Assembly (NCBI RefSeq): GCF_910587525.1 | Contig: NZ_CAJULS010000015.1 | Coordinates: forward strand, 1 to 24,350 | DNA length: 24,350 bases | Direction of reading: 5' to 3' | DNA from: an uncultured Oscillibacter sp. | GTDB lineage: Bacteria > Bacillota > Clostridia > Oscillospirales > Oscillospiraceae | Shown: piece after piece, positions 1 to 7,782 of the stretch | Layout of the letters: the number at the start of each line of letters is the position of its first letter | How positions within the stretch are numbered: position 1 is the first letter of the stretch | Translations under genes and position numbers: made by a program | Notes under the pieces: generated by a model | Told to the model about the DNA's origin: nothing | What the model saw: the letters and a program-made list of their open reading frames with translations, nothing else | Databases searched by the model: none

Positions 1-365
1 CCTCAAAGCTGGACAAGCTGCTGGAGGAGCTGGACGCTGAGCTGGACGGCAGGGCTACGGACTTTTTGACAGCCATCCGCGTGGACAAATCCCGCTATGC
101 CAGGGACCAGTTCCGCCTGATCCACGCTCTGCTGGACCAGTACGGCATAGAGGCGGCGCTCCAGGCCATTGGTTTCTGCCAGCGCAGCAGGCTCTACAGC
201 GCCAACACCATGCGGGACTATCTGGAGCACCAGGCCGCTCTATCCGGCGGCACACAGCCTGTCCTGCCTGTCTCCGCTATCCCGGTGGATGACCCCAAGT
301 ACCATGTAACTACCCAGAAGCGGCCCCTTGCGGCCTACGCGAAGGTAGGTGACTCCAGATGTTGA
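1..365 (+). CDS. istA: IS21-family transposase IstA, C-terminal fragment
   Basis: The frame is open from the window edge (codons start at base 3) to a TGA at 363-365, giving about 120 residues. IstA is the DDE transposase that binds the element ends and catalyses strand transfer. The catalytic DDE core lies upstream of the window; what is visible is the helical C-terminal tail, rich in Leu and Glu and containing the stretch DQFRLIHALLDQYG, followed by a Pro-rich segment. The gene overlaps istB by seven bases (359-365), the usual istA-istB arrangement. Assignment rests mostly on this overlap with a clear istB; the fragment alone has few diagnostic residues. Confidence 0.82.
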   Translation, partial: SKLDKLLEELDAELDGRATDFLTAIRVDKSRYARDQFRLIHALLDQYGIEAALQAIGFCQRSRLYSANTMRDYLEHQAALSGGTQPVLPVSAIPVDDPKYHVTTQKRPLAAYAKVGDSRC

Positions 366-1096
366 CACCTTTGGAACGGGTGAACAACCTGCTGGCCGAC
401 CTGCGCTATGCCCAGGTGGATTTTGACGCCCTGTTTTCCGGCAGAAACAGCCTTACCCCGCTGGAATCCGTGGAGTTGTTCCTCGCCGAACAGCAGCGCC
501 TGCGCATCCTCAAGCAGAATCTTCCGCGCAGAAAACGGGCTAACCTCCCCGCCGAGAAAACGCTGGATTCCTTTGACTTCGGTTTCCAGCGCAGCGTTTC
601 CAGGGAGCAGATGCTCCGCCTGTCCGATATGACCTGGTTGGAGCAGGCTTTTAACATCTGTTTCCTCGGGCTCCCAGGCGTGGGCAAGACCCATCTCGCG
701 CTCTCCCTGGCTGTCCAGGGCCTCGACCTGGGCTATACCGTGGCATTTGAGACTCTGGACGCCCTCATGACCATCCTCAAAACCGCCGAGATCTCCAGCG
801 CCAGCAAGCGCCGCCTCAAATACCTCCACAAAGCCGCCCTCGTAGTAGTGGACGAGGTGGGCTTTATGCCCCTCTCACCCGCCGAGGCCAATCTCTTCTT
901 TGGCTTCATCTCCGCCATGAGCGAGAGAACCTCCCTCATCATTACCTCCAACAAGGGTTTTGATGAGTGGGCCGATTTCCTTGGCGACGCTACTATTACC
1001 ACCGCTATCCTTGACCGCCTGATCCACCGCTGCGAAATTATTAACATGTCCGGCTCCAGCTACAGGCTGGAACACCACCAGTCCATTACAAACTAA
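359..1096 (+). CDS. istB: IS21-family helper ATPase IstB
   Basis: This 245-residue protein is the AAA+ ATPase that assembles on target DNA and activates the IstA transposase. Walker A is GLPGVGKTH at residues 104-112 and Walker B is LVVVDEVGF at about 161-169. A conserved segment TSLIITSNKGFDEWADFLGD follows, typical of IstB, with sensor/arginine-finger region DRLIHRCEIINMSG near the C terminus. Length matches the family (about 250 residues). The ATG at 359 overlaps the istA stop by seven bases, suggesting translational coupling. The gene looks intact, so the element could still be active if its left half is intact. Confidence 0.93.
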   Translation: MLTPLERVNNLLADLRYAQVDFDALFSGRNSLTPLESVELFLAEQQRLRILKQNLPRRKRANLPAEKTLDSFDFGFQRSVSREQMLRLSDMTWLEQAFNICFLGLPGVGKTHLALSLAVQGLDLGYTVAFETLDALMTILKTAEISSASKRRLKYLHKAALVVVDEVGFMPLSPAEANLFFGFISAMSERTSLIITSNKGFDEWADFLGDATITTAILDRLIHRCEIINMSGSSYRLEHHQSITN

Positions 1097-1105
1097 CTTT
1101 TTCCG

Positions 1106-1160
1106 CTGGTATACTTTGTGGCGAAAATCCTCCCCAAAACTGGTATACTTTCTGGCGAAA
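1106..1160 (+). repeat. IS21 right-end tandem binding repeats
   Basis: Two copies of TGGTATACTTTgTGGCGAAA, differing at one base (G or C at the twelfth position), lie at 1107-1126 and 1141-1160. They are in the same orientation and 34 bases apart, about three helical turns. IS21-family ends carry several such repeats, which are believed to be transposase binding sites. The placement just after istB and just before the host gene fragment fits the right terminus. Confidence 0.8.
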
Positions 1161-1184
1161 TTTGGCCCTTTTTACTTGACTGCT

Positions 1185-1595
1185 TACAACATCGCCGGCG
1201 GCGAGCTCAACGCCCAGGTCCACGAGTACAGAGAACTGCTGAAGCACGGCTGCTTCGATATCTATCAGATGGACGTGGTGCTCTCCGGCTGGTTCGTCCA
1301 GAACCGGAAGGTAGCCGCCATGGTAGAGGCGGAGAACAAGATCTACACCCCCCATACCTGGACCCACGGCATGGGACTGGCCGCGGCGCTGCACATGGCC
1401 GGCGCCGTCTCAAACTGCCCGTTTATCGAATACTGCTATGATCCGCCCCACTGGAATTACACCGTGCGGGACCTGATGCTGACAGAGCCCCTGAAAGTGG
1501 AACAGGACGGCTACATCAATGTCCCGGACAAGCCCGGCTTGGGCGTGGAACTGAATCACGAGCTGCTGGACAGGTATACAGTCCTTCGAAAGTAA
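1185..1595 (+). pseudogene. Enolase/mandelate racemase superfamily enzyme, 3' fragment cut by IS21
   Basis: The frame reads YNIAGGELN onward to a TAA at 1593-1595. The family uses three acidic metal ligands plus catalytic residues on a TIM barrel. In the visible C-terminal part the IAGGE motif carries the third metal ligand, MDVVLSGW carries the Asp and TPHTW the His of the usual His-Asp dyad, and FIEYC carries the late Glu. The N-terminal capping domain, the KxK-type base region and the first two metal ligands are absent. Upstream codons in this frame come from the IS end, so a protein starting at the TTG at 1116 would be an artefact. Substrate (a sugar acid such as galactonate or mandelate-like acid) cannot be told. 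The missing 5' part should lie left of the IS. Confidence 0.85.
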
Positions 1596-1609
1596 TAAAA
1601 CAGCCGCAA

Positions 1610-1682
1610 GTCAGGACCACCCGTATAACGGGTGGCCTGACTCGCCCTATAAGGGCGTGATATTGGACGCGCCTCAAGGCGC
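1610..1682. repeat. Tandem hairpin repeat, copy 1
   Basis: Three successive perfect stems start 14 bases after the preceding stop codon. The first is GTCAGG-a-CCACCCGT / ACGGGTGG-CCTGAC (1610-1641). The second is CGCCCT-ata-AGGGCG (1643-1657), followed by TGAT. The third is GCGCCT-ca-AGGCGC (1669-1682). The first two and the trailing TGAT match in layout the repeat at 24298-24350, although the first stem differs in sequence with compensating changes. The conserved structure suggests a dispersed hairpin element, perhaps an IS200/IS605-type end or a MITE. Its right limit is unclear; it may extend to about 1735. Confidence 0.6.
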
Positions 1683-1733
1683 GGCGAAACGGTCTGCCAA
1701 CCGCATATTCTTACAAGCGGCCCCACTTAGTAT

Positions 1734-1806
1734 GTGGTTTTCTTTTTCACAAGAAAAAACGCAGGTATCCTTCTTTTGGATACCTGCGTTTTAACTCGAA
1801 AACCAC
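1734..1806 (-). terminator. Strong hairpin terminator behind the lysR remnant
   Basis: A perfect 15-bp stem, AAAACGCAGGTATCC (1756-1770) with GGATACCTGCGTTTT (1778-1792), encloses a 7-base loop. Read on the minus strand it is followed by a T-rich run (TTTTTTCTTG), as expected for an intrinsic terminator. An outer 9-bp inverted repeat, GTGGTTTTC (1734-1742) and GAAAACCAC (1798-1806), brackets it. It overlaps the final stop of the decayed lysR frame, so it most likely ended that transcript. Confidence 0.7.
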
Positions 1807-2486
1807 AGAACGTCTAATACTTCGATTTTATCGCCGGTCATACGCCCGGCGCATTTCTGAACATGGGTAAAGAACCGAGCCGCCGCCTGGGAACACGCGC
1901 TGTGTTTTTTTCAAACCAGCACCGCGCCCCTTTCCAATGTGGGCCGCAGCCGCACAAAACGAAGCCCTTCATACACGCGGTCATGCTTGGTGGTCAAGGC
2001 AGACGCTACCCCTTTTTACACCATCGCAGCGGCATTATAGATCAAATTATATGTGCCGGTGATTTTCAGGGACTCAAACTGCGGCCCGAACCAACTACGC
2101 AGCGTGTCCTGAACCTGGATCCGTTCTGCAATCAGCAGCGGCGTATCTACCAGATCCTCCGGGACGGTGTATTCCTGCTGGGCCAAGGCCGAATCCGCCT
2201 GCGTCAGAACACCCCATCGCTTCTGGATCGGCATCCGGACAAATTCCCGCTCCGCCTTATCGGCCAGGTCTACCAGCTCCTGTACCCGCCGTTTCAGCGG
2301 CATACCGTCATCCGTCAGCGTAATGCTGTGCTGGCCGCGATGAAAGAGCTTTGTGTTCAGCTCCTGCTCTAACTGCATGAGCTGCCTGGAAAGAGCCGGC
2401 TGTGTAATATGGAGCAGCTCTGCGGCTTTCGTAATATTTTCCTCTCTGGCCGCTAACAGAAAATAGCGCAAAACGCGAAGTTCCAT
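1791..2486 (-). pseudogene. LysR-family regulator, decayed
   Basis: From the ATG at 2486 (preceded by AAGGAGGAG) the frame encodes a typical LysR winged HTH at residues 1-60 (LRYFLLAAREENITKAAELL, ITQPALSRQLMQLE). At about residue 84 the sequence jumps from the linker helix to the effector-domain segment PIQKRWGVLTQADSALA, so roughly 70-90 residues are missing. A TAA follows NAAAMV at 2016-2018. Beyond it the same frame continues with recognisable LysR C-terminal sequence (KGVASAL, then RLRPTLERGAVLV), a second stop TGA at 1911-1913, then KKHSACSQAAARFF to a final TAA at 1791. A functional effector domain is impossible. It may have controlled the neighbouring interrupted enolase-superfamily gene. 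Confidence 0.85.
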
Positions 2487-2540
2487 AGGGCTCCTCCTTT
2501 GTGCAGCACCTGCATGAAAAAATATAACAGATAGCCGCAT

Positions 2541-2885
2541 TTACGGCTGTCTCAGGCTGTAAACAAAGCCATCCGCGTCTTCTTCTGTCCGTATCAGATT
2601 CGAGTAATACCTCAGAAGCTGCCGCTCTGAATATAATCGTGAAATACCGCCGCATTTTGCTCCAGAATGCTGAACAGGGGGAGATGATACGCTTTTTGCG
2701 ATACCGGCGGACGCTGTCTGGAGCAAACCGCAAACCGGACAGGGCTGCCGCCAGTTGGAAGGTTTTGCCGGAGCACCCCGCCAGATATCCGCTGGCAGAG
2801 AGAGATACTGGTCCCAGGGCTTATACGCCGCACTTCGCCGTGCCGGTAACGGTTTGACCTGCGGTTGATTGTCCAGGCGGATCAT
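2541..2885 (-). CDS. Unrecognised small ORF, possibly decayed
   Basis: This 114-codon frame starts with an ATG overlapping the stop of the HNH gene (ATGA at 2885-2882), which would place it last in the defence operon. I see no Shine-Dalgarno sequence before it and recognise no family. It is rich in Pro, Ser, Arg and Ala, with a CPVC pair and a more protein-like tail (LLRYYSNLIRTEEDADGFVY). The neighbouring minus-strand frame at 2612-2833 also ends in a protein-like stretch (PLFSILEQNAAVFHDYIQSG), which would join the tail after a frameshift near 2615. This suggests a frameshifted gene remnant rather than a working ORF. Confidence 0.3.
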   Translation of the reverse strand: MIRLDNQPQVKPLPARRSAAYKPWDQYLSLPADIWRGAPAKPSNWRQPCPVCGLLQTASAGIAKSVSSPPVQHSGAKCGGISRLYSERQLLRYYSNLIRTEEDADGFVYSLRQP

Positions 2886-3523
2886 ACTGCATGTATGTAG
2901 GTAGTTATGTAGCTTTCAAGGACAAAACAGAATTCTTCATACGCTCCGGCCTGATCTCTTTTCCGCAGCCTGAGAAGTTCCGCGCCCCAGTCGGCAGGGG
3001 GACATAGAGAGTAATTGTCAATTGCGTATTTTCGCATGTTTTTGAGCACGGGAGAGTTTAGATTCAATAGTTTGACCGTCACTTCCGCGTCTTTGCTGAC
3101 CCCCACGATCTCTCCATCCTCCGAAAAGAGAAATTTACTTTCGCACTCTCTATACAGAGGAATGACCGGCAGTATGTCGCTGCCTTTCACGGACTCGCAG
3201 AACAGATCTTCCTTTCTGATTGTCCCCTGGCTTCGCTGCCCTTTTCCGCCGTCGCAGCAGGCCAGCAGATTTGTCTCGTAATCGAGCTGCATCTCTTCAT
3301 ATACGGGGGTTCCCTTTGCGAAAATGTGTTCAATCTGCGTGTCGCCTTTTCCTGAAATTCTTCTGCCGCAGTAGCAGCAGATATATCCCTGCTCATTCGC
3401 CAGAGCCTCTTTCACAACCTTATAGAGGGCCTTTTTCTTTTTCAGCCCCTGATAGGTGGCACCTGGAGTTCTGCAATAAGCCGTCAATCCCGCGGGCGGA
3501 GCCTGTTTCTCTATATATTTCAT
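2882..3523 (-). CDS. ptuB: PtuB-like HNH endonuclease
   Basis: A 213-residue protein resembling the HNH nucleases paired with ATPases in Septu (PtuB) and some retron systems. A CxxC pair lies in YICCYCGRRI (about 49-52), the conserved IEHIFAKG holds the catalytic-type His (about 66), and ETNLLACC supplies the HNH Asn (about 85) plus further Cys residues. The usual CxxCN after the Asn is replaced by CCDGGKG. I chose the ATG at 3523 because GGAG lies five bases upstream; a GTG at 3529 overlapping the ATPase stop is possible. It is two bases from the ATPase gene. Nuclease activity on nucleic acid in the cytoplasm is the family expectation; the target is unknown. Confidence 0.75.
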   Translation of the reverse strand: MKYIEKQAPPAGLTAYCRTPGATYQGLKKKKALYKVVKEALANEQGYICCYCGRRISGKGDTQIEHIFAKGTPVYEEMQLDYETNLLACCDGGKGQRSQGTIRKEDLFCESVKGSDILPVIPLYRECESKFLFSEDGEIVGVSKDAEVTVKLLNLNSPVLKNMRKYAIDNYSLCPPADWGAELLRLRKRDQAGAYEEFCFVLESYITTYIHAV

Positions 3524-3525
3524 GT

Positions 3526-4872
3526 TCACTCCATCCTGTTCAGCGCGATTCTTGCCGTTATAAAGAAGGGATCGCTTTCCCCCACGATCTCTCTGATCCG
3601 CGCCAGTACCGCCTCTGCCTCCGCACGGTTTCCCCGCATTACCGCGCCGCGGAAAGCCTGAACCGATTCGTTGTACTCGGCGGGCCGCATGGAAACCAGC
3701 ATATGCTCTTCCATGATCTCGTCCAGAGAGCGGTTGTAGGTTTCACTTGGGGCGGGGCCTGCCTGTCCGTTGGACATGATGTACACATCCTTTTTGTGCA
3801 TGCCGGAGACGGTCGCCGGCGAATGGGTGGTAAATATCATGTGCCCATTGATATCGACGCTGTGAATGGTTTTCGCGAACGCCTTCTGCCAATTTAAGTG
3901 CAGATACGCGTCGAACTCGTCAAAGAGGTACAGGCAATCGTCGTGAGCGGTGAAGGAGAGCAGCAGAAACAGCAAGGAGAGCTGCTTTTCACCCTCACTG
4001 AGCGTATCAAAAGGAAATTCGGTTCCGTCCGTCCTCTTTAAGGACAGAAACATGCGGTCGAGATACCCGGCGTTCTGCAGAGCTTTCAGCTTTGCAAACA
4101 GCTCGCTTTCATGTTCTGCAAGGCTGGTAAAATCATCAAATCCCCGAAAGAACATAATATATTTGGCGGACAAGTCCCGCGTTCCCGCTACATACCTCCG
4201 GAGTTGGTTCAAAAAGTTTTTTACAAAGCCCTGTGCATTCCAGTATGTGTCGGCGCTGCCGGCTCTGCCCTTGGGATTTTTCAGCAGGATATGAAACTGC
4301 GGAAGGAGCTCCGCGCAGCCGAGGAGCTCCAGGAGCCTTTCATAATACGGTCCCCGGTAAACCGCGGCTGTGAGCAGCAGGAGGCCCAAGTCTTTCGTGG
4401 AGTAGTAGTCCAAAAACTTATAGCCCGGCAGGTCGCCGCCGGCAGCTTTTTTCAGTCTGTTGTTGTACTTTTCATCAAACGTAGTATCGGCTGTGCGGGC
4501 CTGCCGCGTTGTTTCACCGGCATAATACAGGAGGATTGCGGAGGGCAGCGCATCCGGTATCTCTCGTCTGCTCAGTTTTGTTTCACCATCAAAAATGGAA
4601 ACGTCGGACTTTGTGCACCGCAAAACAAAGCGGTGATCCCCGCTCACATACTCAATGGAACAATCCTCAATATCGGGAGTGACGATCAGATTTGAATTTT
4701 TCTCTGTTGTGGAGTTTTTGGCAAAGCTGAATACGGCCGCGATGGCCTCCAGCAGATTTGACTTGCCGGAGCCGCTATTCCCAATAAACGCGGAGGTGTT
4801 TGAATCAGAGAGGACGCAGTCAAAGTTCCTCAAATTTTTGTATCGCCCAATGGATATCCGCTGTAATCGCAT
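3526..4872 (-). CDS. ptuA: PtuA-like ABC/OLD-type ATPase
   Basis: This 448-residue cytoplasmic ATPase has all the ABC-type motifs in one chain: Walker A GNSGSGKSN (about 31-39), signature LSEGE (about 291-295), Walker B CLYLFDEFD (about 313-321) and switch His in TTHSP (about 350). The middle (100-290) is helical and poorly recognisable. Directly followed by an HNH gene, this is the PtuA-PtuB layout of Septu defence, where the ATPase holds and controls the nuclease. The ATG at 4872 has GAGG eight bases upstream; ATG 4878 or GTG 4881 are also in frame. It starts ten bases after the hsdS stop, so it is part of the hsd transcript. Alternative: another AAA15/AAA21 defence ATPase. Confidence 0.78.
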   Translation of the reverse strand: MRLQRISIGRYKNLRNFDCVLSDSNTSAFIGNSGSGKSNLLEAIAAVFSFAKNSTTEKNSNLIVTPDIEDCSIEYVSGDHRFVLRCTKSDVSIFDGETKLSRREIPDALPSAILLYYAGETTRQARTADTTFDEKYNNRLKKAAGGDLPGYKFLDYYSTKDLGLLLLTAAVYRGPYYERLLELLGCAELLPQFHILLKNPKGRAGSADTYWNAQGFVKNFLNQLRRYVAGTRDLSAKYIMFFRGFDDFTSLAEHESELFAKLKALQNAGYLDRMFLSLKRTDGTEFPFDTLSEGEKQLSLLFLLLSFTAHDDCLYLFDEFDAYLHLNWQKAFAKTIHSVDINGHMIFTTHSPATVSGMHKKDVYIMSNGQAGPAPSETYNRSLDEIMEEHMLVSMRPAEYNESVQAFRGAVMRGNRAEAEAVLARIREIVGESDPFFITARIALNRME

Positions 4873-4882
4873 GCGCATCACC

Positions 4883-6262
4883 TCATTTGGTTTTTGATAG
4901 GATCTGCTTCAAAAGCTCCACGGAAGACGCCTCTGCGGGATCATTTGTCCCCAGCTCACCCCGGAAGGCCCGGGAGAGGATGGATTTTTTGACAAGATCA
5001 ATTTGGGCCAAAACCAATTTGGCATTGGCTTCCACCTGCAGTTCCTCTTCCATCAGGCGATCAAGAATTTGGACAATTTTTTGCTGCTCCTCAATCGGCG
5101 GAAGATGCAACTGATATTGCTCCAGAAATTTTTTGGGTACACGCAGTTGTCCGACTGCGCCGTTCATAACGGTCTGCGCTTCATCCCGGAAGTTGCGGTT
5201 TCGCACGATGTGATATAGATATCGGTTATACAATTGTGCGCCACACCGGAGTACAAAAAATTCAGTTGAGCCATATCCGATATGATTTGTTAATTCTCCG
5301 ACGATTGCGGATTTTCCGTTTTCCATACAGGGTGTGATTTTGGCAAACAAGATATCACCCTCTGAAAAATTAGTGAATCCTGTTCGTACTTCTTTAAGCA
5401 ATCTGGTTTGCGGCGCAGTAATTTCTCCACGGGTCTCCGACAAAGCCGACATGGGGATGAAGGATACCTCCAAGGTGTCTGAAAGATTTTTGACATCGGC
5501 TCTTTGAGGGTTCACGGTACAGACCTCTGCCAGATAAACAATCTGCCACCGCTCCATTCCCATGTTGCGGCTGTTTCTCCACGGGGCTGTAAGTTTGCCG
5601 GTAAAAGCTTTGTGAAGGATTGCGGCCCTGCGGCTTTCGCAGCCATCTAACACGGCCTGCAGCGTTTTCCTGACAGCTTCCAGCTTGCCAAACAGGTTTT
5701 CAATGCGATCGGCAATACGAAATTGCTCTGACAGCGGCGGAATTGGTGTATAGCAACGCTCTATTTTGCTTTTGTTTACAATGGAAATTGTTGTGGCGGA
5801 TGCCTTTGTGCGGAGTTGATCAACAAATTCTTCTGTGTTGCAATAGTAATAAAAATAGAGCGGGTCGATTTGCGGTACGATAGAATTGATCTGTTGATTT
5901 GTTGCGCCCGCCACTTCCGAAAAGCCGCATTTCCCGATGCTTCCAATACAGCAGACCATAGTGGCTTGGGCGGGTATGGTTCGAGATATAGCTTTGCCCT
6001 CCTCGGTTAAATACTCGGCGGCATCATAAACATGGCGGCCTGCGTCCAGATCGCCCGGCTTAAAGAAGGGGAAATCCCCTCCGTAATATTTGGGTTTTTT
6101 TCTGCTGGGCGTATTTCCTGTTACAACCCGAGAAATCTCTCCAACTCGTGTCCAGCACCAATTCTCCGGCACCCTATATGGCTGTTCCGGGCCTGGCACC
6201 AACGCCGCGTGCAGGCGCTCTTCCAAAATGAGGGCAGCGCCCTCTTTCCGTCCCCGCGCCAT
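4883..6262 (-). CDS. hsdS: Type I restriction-modification specificity subunit HsdS
   Basis: A 459-residue S subunit, which recognises the bipartite DNA target and docks two HsdM (and HsdR) copies. It has two target recognition domains in tandem. The first runs from PENWCWTRVGEISRVVTGNTPS to IPPLSEQFRIADRIENL (about 33-190); the second from MERWQIVYLAEVCTVNPQRA to LPPIEEQQKIVQILDRL (about 235-415). The helical spacers end in RRAAILHKAFTGKLT and KKSILSRAFRGELG, the two conserved repeats. The ATG at 6262 shares its A with the hsdM stop (TGATG). Length and layout are normal, with no sign of truncation. The recognised sequence cannot be read from the protein. Confidence 0.95.
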   Translation of the reverse strand: MARGRKEGAALILEERLHAALVPGPEQPYRVPENWCWTRVGEISRVVTGNTPSRKKPKYYGGDFPFFKPGDLDAGRHVYDAAEYLTEEGKAISRTIPAQATMVCCIGSIGKCGFSEVAGATNQQINSIVPQIDPLYFYYYCNTEEFVDQLRTKASATTISIVNKSKIERCYTPIPPLSEQFRIADRIENLFGKLEAVRKTLQAVLDGCESRRAAILHKAFTGKLTAPWRNSRNMGMERWQIVYLAEVCTVNPQRADVKNLSDTLEVSFIPMSALSETRGEITAPQTRLLKEVRTGFTNFSEGDILFAKITPCMENGKSAIVGELTNHIGYGSTEFFVLRCGAQLYNRYLYHIVRNRNFRDEAQTVMNGAVGQLRVPKKFLEQYQLHLPPIEEQQKIVQILDRLMEEELQVEANAKLVLAQIDLVKKSILSRAFRGELGTNDPAEASSVELLKQILSKTK

Positions 6263-7782
6263 CAATCCCGCACCTCCAGGGCTCGCAGTTCTTTCACAAC
6301 GCTTCGCAGCAGCTTCACAGCTTCCTCCAGCTGGGCGGCGGCCTCCTCGGCGCTGTCTGCCGGGTCAGGCAGGTCATGATAACCCAGCGCTGATTCATCC
6401 TGAATCAGCCCCAGGTCCAGGATGTCGTCGGGATTTTTTGCAATCTCCTCCCGGGTAAAGCTGCTCCATCGCTCTCCGGTGCGCCTCTCCGGATGCAGAT
6501 ACCCCTCCATGAACTCGCTGAAATCGCTTTTTTTCAGCTGGCGGGTCTTGCCGAAACCCGGCATGTTGGTGCGCATATCGTAAAACGCGACGCTTTTGGT
6601 GCTGCCCTGCTCGGCGGTTCCCCGGGTGAAGAACAGTACGTTGGTCTTCACGCCCTGCGCGTAAAAAATACCGGTGGGCAGACGCAGAATGGTGTGCAGA
6701 TTACAGAAGTTCATCAGCTCCCGGCGGACGCTGGAGCCGTCGCCGGCGGCAAAGAGCACATTATCCGGCAGCACTACGGCGCAGCGGGCTTTGCCGTCCG
6801 CTTTCAGGCTGCGGTAGATCATCTGCAGAAAGTTCAGCTGCTTGTTGGAGGTCCGGAAGGAAATATCGTCCCGGGTAGCGCGCTCGCCGCCTTTTTTGGT
6901 GCCGAAGGGCGGGTTGGTCAGGATCACATCAAAATCCCTGTATGCTTTCGCATTTTGGGACAGGGAATCCGTGCAGACGATATTGGCCGGAACATTGTGG
7001 AGGTAGGCATTCATCAGGGCGAGGCGGTGGGCGTCGGGAACCAGCTCCACACCGGTATAGGATTCCTCCATCCGATTCACTTCGTAGTCTGTCAAATCGT
7101 AGAGATTTTTGCCCTTGACAGCCTCTCGATAGGCCGCAATCATAAAGCCGAAGGTTCCGCAGGCCGGGTCAAAGCACCTTTCACCAAACCGGGGGGCTAC
7201 CAGTTCTGTCATCACATCGATCAGCACGCGGGGGGTAAAGTACTGTCCGGCGCCGGATTTCTTCTCATCCGCATTTTTTTGCAGCAAACCCTCGTAGAGA
7301 TCGCCCAGGCCCTCTTTTTTGGCGTCATACCAGTCCAGTTTGTTGATCTCGGAGATGATTTTTTGCAGATTTTTGGGCTCGTCAATGTTTGAAACGGCTC
7401 TTACGTAGATCTGCCGTATTTCACTCAGGGGGGCGTTTCCCAGTTCGGACAGAAGCTTGTTGTAGTATTTTTTCAGCGCGATTCCCTCGAGGCCTGTGAG
7501 ATATCTCCAGGAGTAAGCGTAGAGAGCGTCTTTCAGATCGTTCTTCTCTTTATCGGAGAGTTCCTCAACCGTTTTCTTGTGTCTGCGCGCAGCATCTTCC
7601 AGCCGCTTATGGTATGCGTCATGTACGGCGCCCATCAGCCGCTCCTCAGTCCCGTTTTCGTTTATCATCTTGAGGAACAGAATATAGGTCAATTCCGTGA
7701 CATACTGGTGATAGGTAATGCCGTCGTCCCGGAGAATATTGCAGAGGCTCCAAAGTTTTTGTACGATATCCTGAGTGCTCAT
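6262..7782 (-). CDS. hsdM: Type I restriction-modification DNA methyltransferase HsdM
   Basis: This 506-residue protein is the N6-adenine methyltransferase subunit. An HsdM N-terminal helical domain occupies about 1-150. The methyltransferase core has motif X GAGQYFTPR (about 177-185), motif I FDPACGTFGF (about 204-213, SAM binding) and motif IV NPPFG (about 290-294, catalytic). The Gly expected in DPACGTG is Phe here. The start is ATG 7782, with AAGGAG seven bases upstream; it overlaps the hsdR stop as TGATG. The C-terminal helices probably contact HsdS. The protein is full length and should methylate the same site that HsdR would cut when unmodified. Confidence 0.96.
   Translation of the reverse strand: MSTQDIVQKLWSLCNILRDDGITYHQYVTELTYILFLKMINENGTEERLMGAVHDAYHKRLEDAARRHKKTVEELSDKEKNDLKDALYAYSWRYLTGLEGIALKKYYNKLLSELGNAPLSEIRQIYVRAVSNIDEPKNLQKIISEINKLDWYDAKKEGLGDLYEGLLQKNADEKKSGAGQYFTPRVLIDVMTELVAPRFGERCFDPACGTFGFMIAAYREAVKGKNLYDLTDYEVNRMEESYTGVELVPDAHRLALMNAYLHNVPANIVCTDSLSQNAKAYRDFDVILTNPPFGTKKGGERATRDDISFRTSNKQLNFLQMIYRSLKADGKARCAVVLPDNVLFAAGDGSSVRRELMNFCNLHTILRLPTGIFYAQGVKTNVLFFTRGTAEQGSTKSVAFYDMRTNMPGFGKTRQLKKSDFSEFMEGYLHPERRTGERWSSFTREEIAKNPDDILDLGLIQDESALGYHDLPDPADSAEEAAAQLEEAVKLLRSVVKELRALEVRD

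Larger units (their letters stand above)
1..1187 (+). mobile_element. IS21-family insertion sequence, right part
   Basis: The sequence shows the 3' end of istA, a complete istB overlapping it, and a non-coding end of about 90 bases with two near-identical repeats (1106-1126 and 1140-1160). This is the standard right half of an IS21-family element, whose IstA/IstB pair carries out transposition. The left end lies before the window. The exact right boundary cannot be fixed without the target duplication; it falls between about 1175 and 1190, because from 1185 the reading frame becomes an enolase-superfamily protein. The element has therefore interrupted that gene. Confidence 0.88.

Noticed and set aside
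1116..1595. Continuous 159-codon frame that could be called an intact small protein
   Set aside because: Its first about 23 codons are IS21 end sequence; the rest is only the C-terminal part of an enolase-superfamily enzyme.
4883..6262. Phase-variable hsdS locus with invertible repeats
   Set aside because: There is only one hsdS, no second partial copy, no recombinase gene and no long inverted repeats around it.
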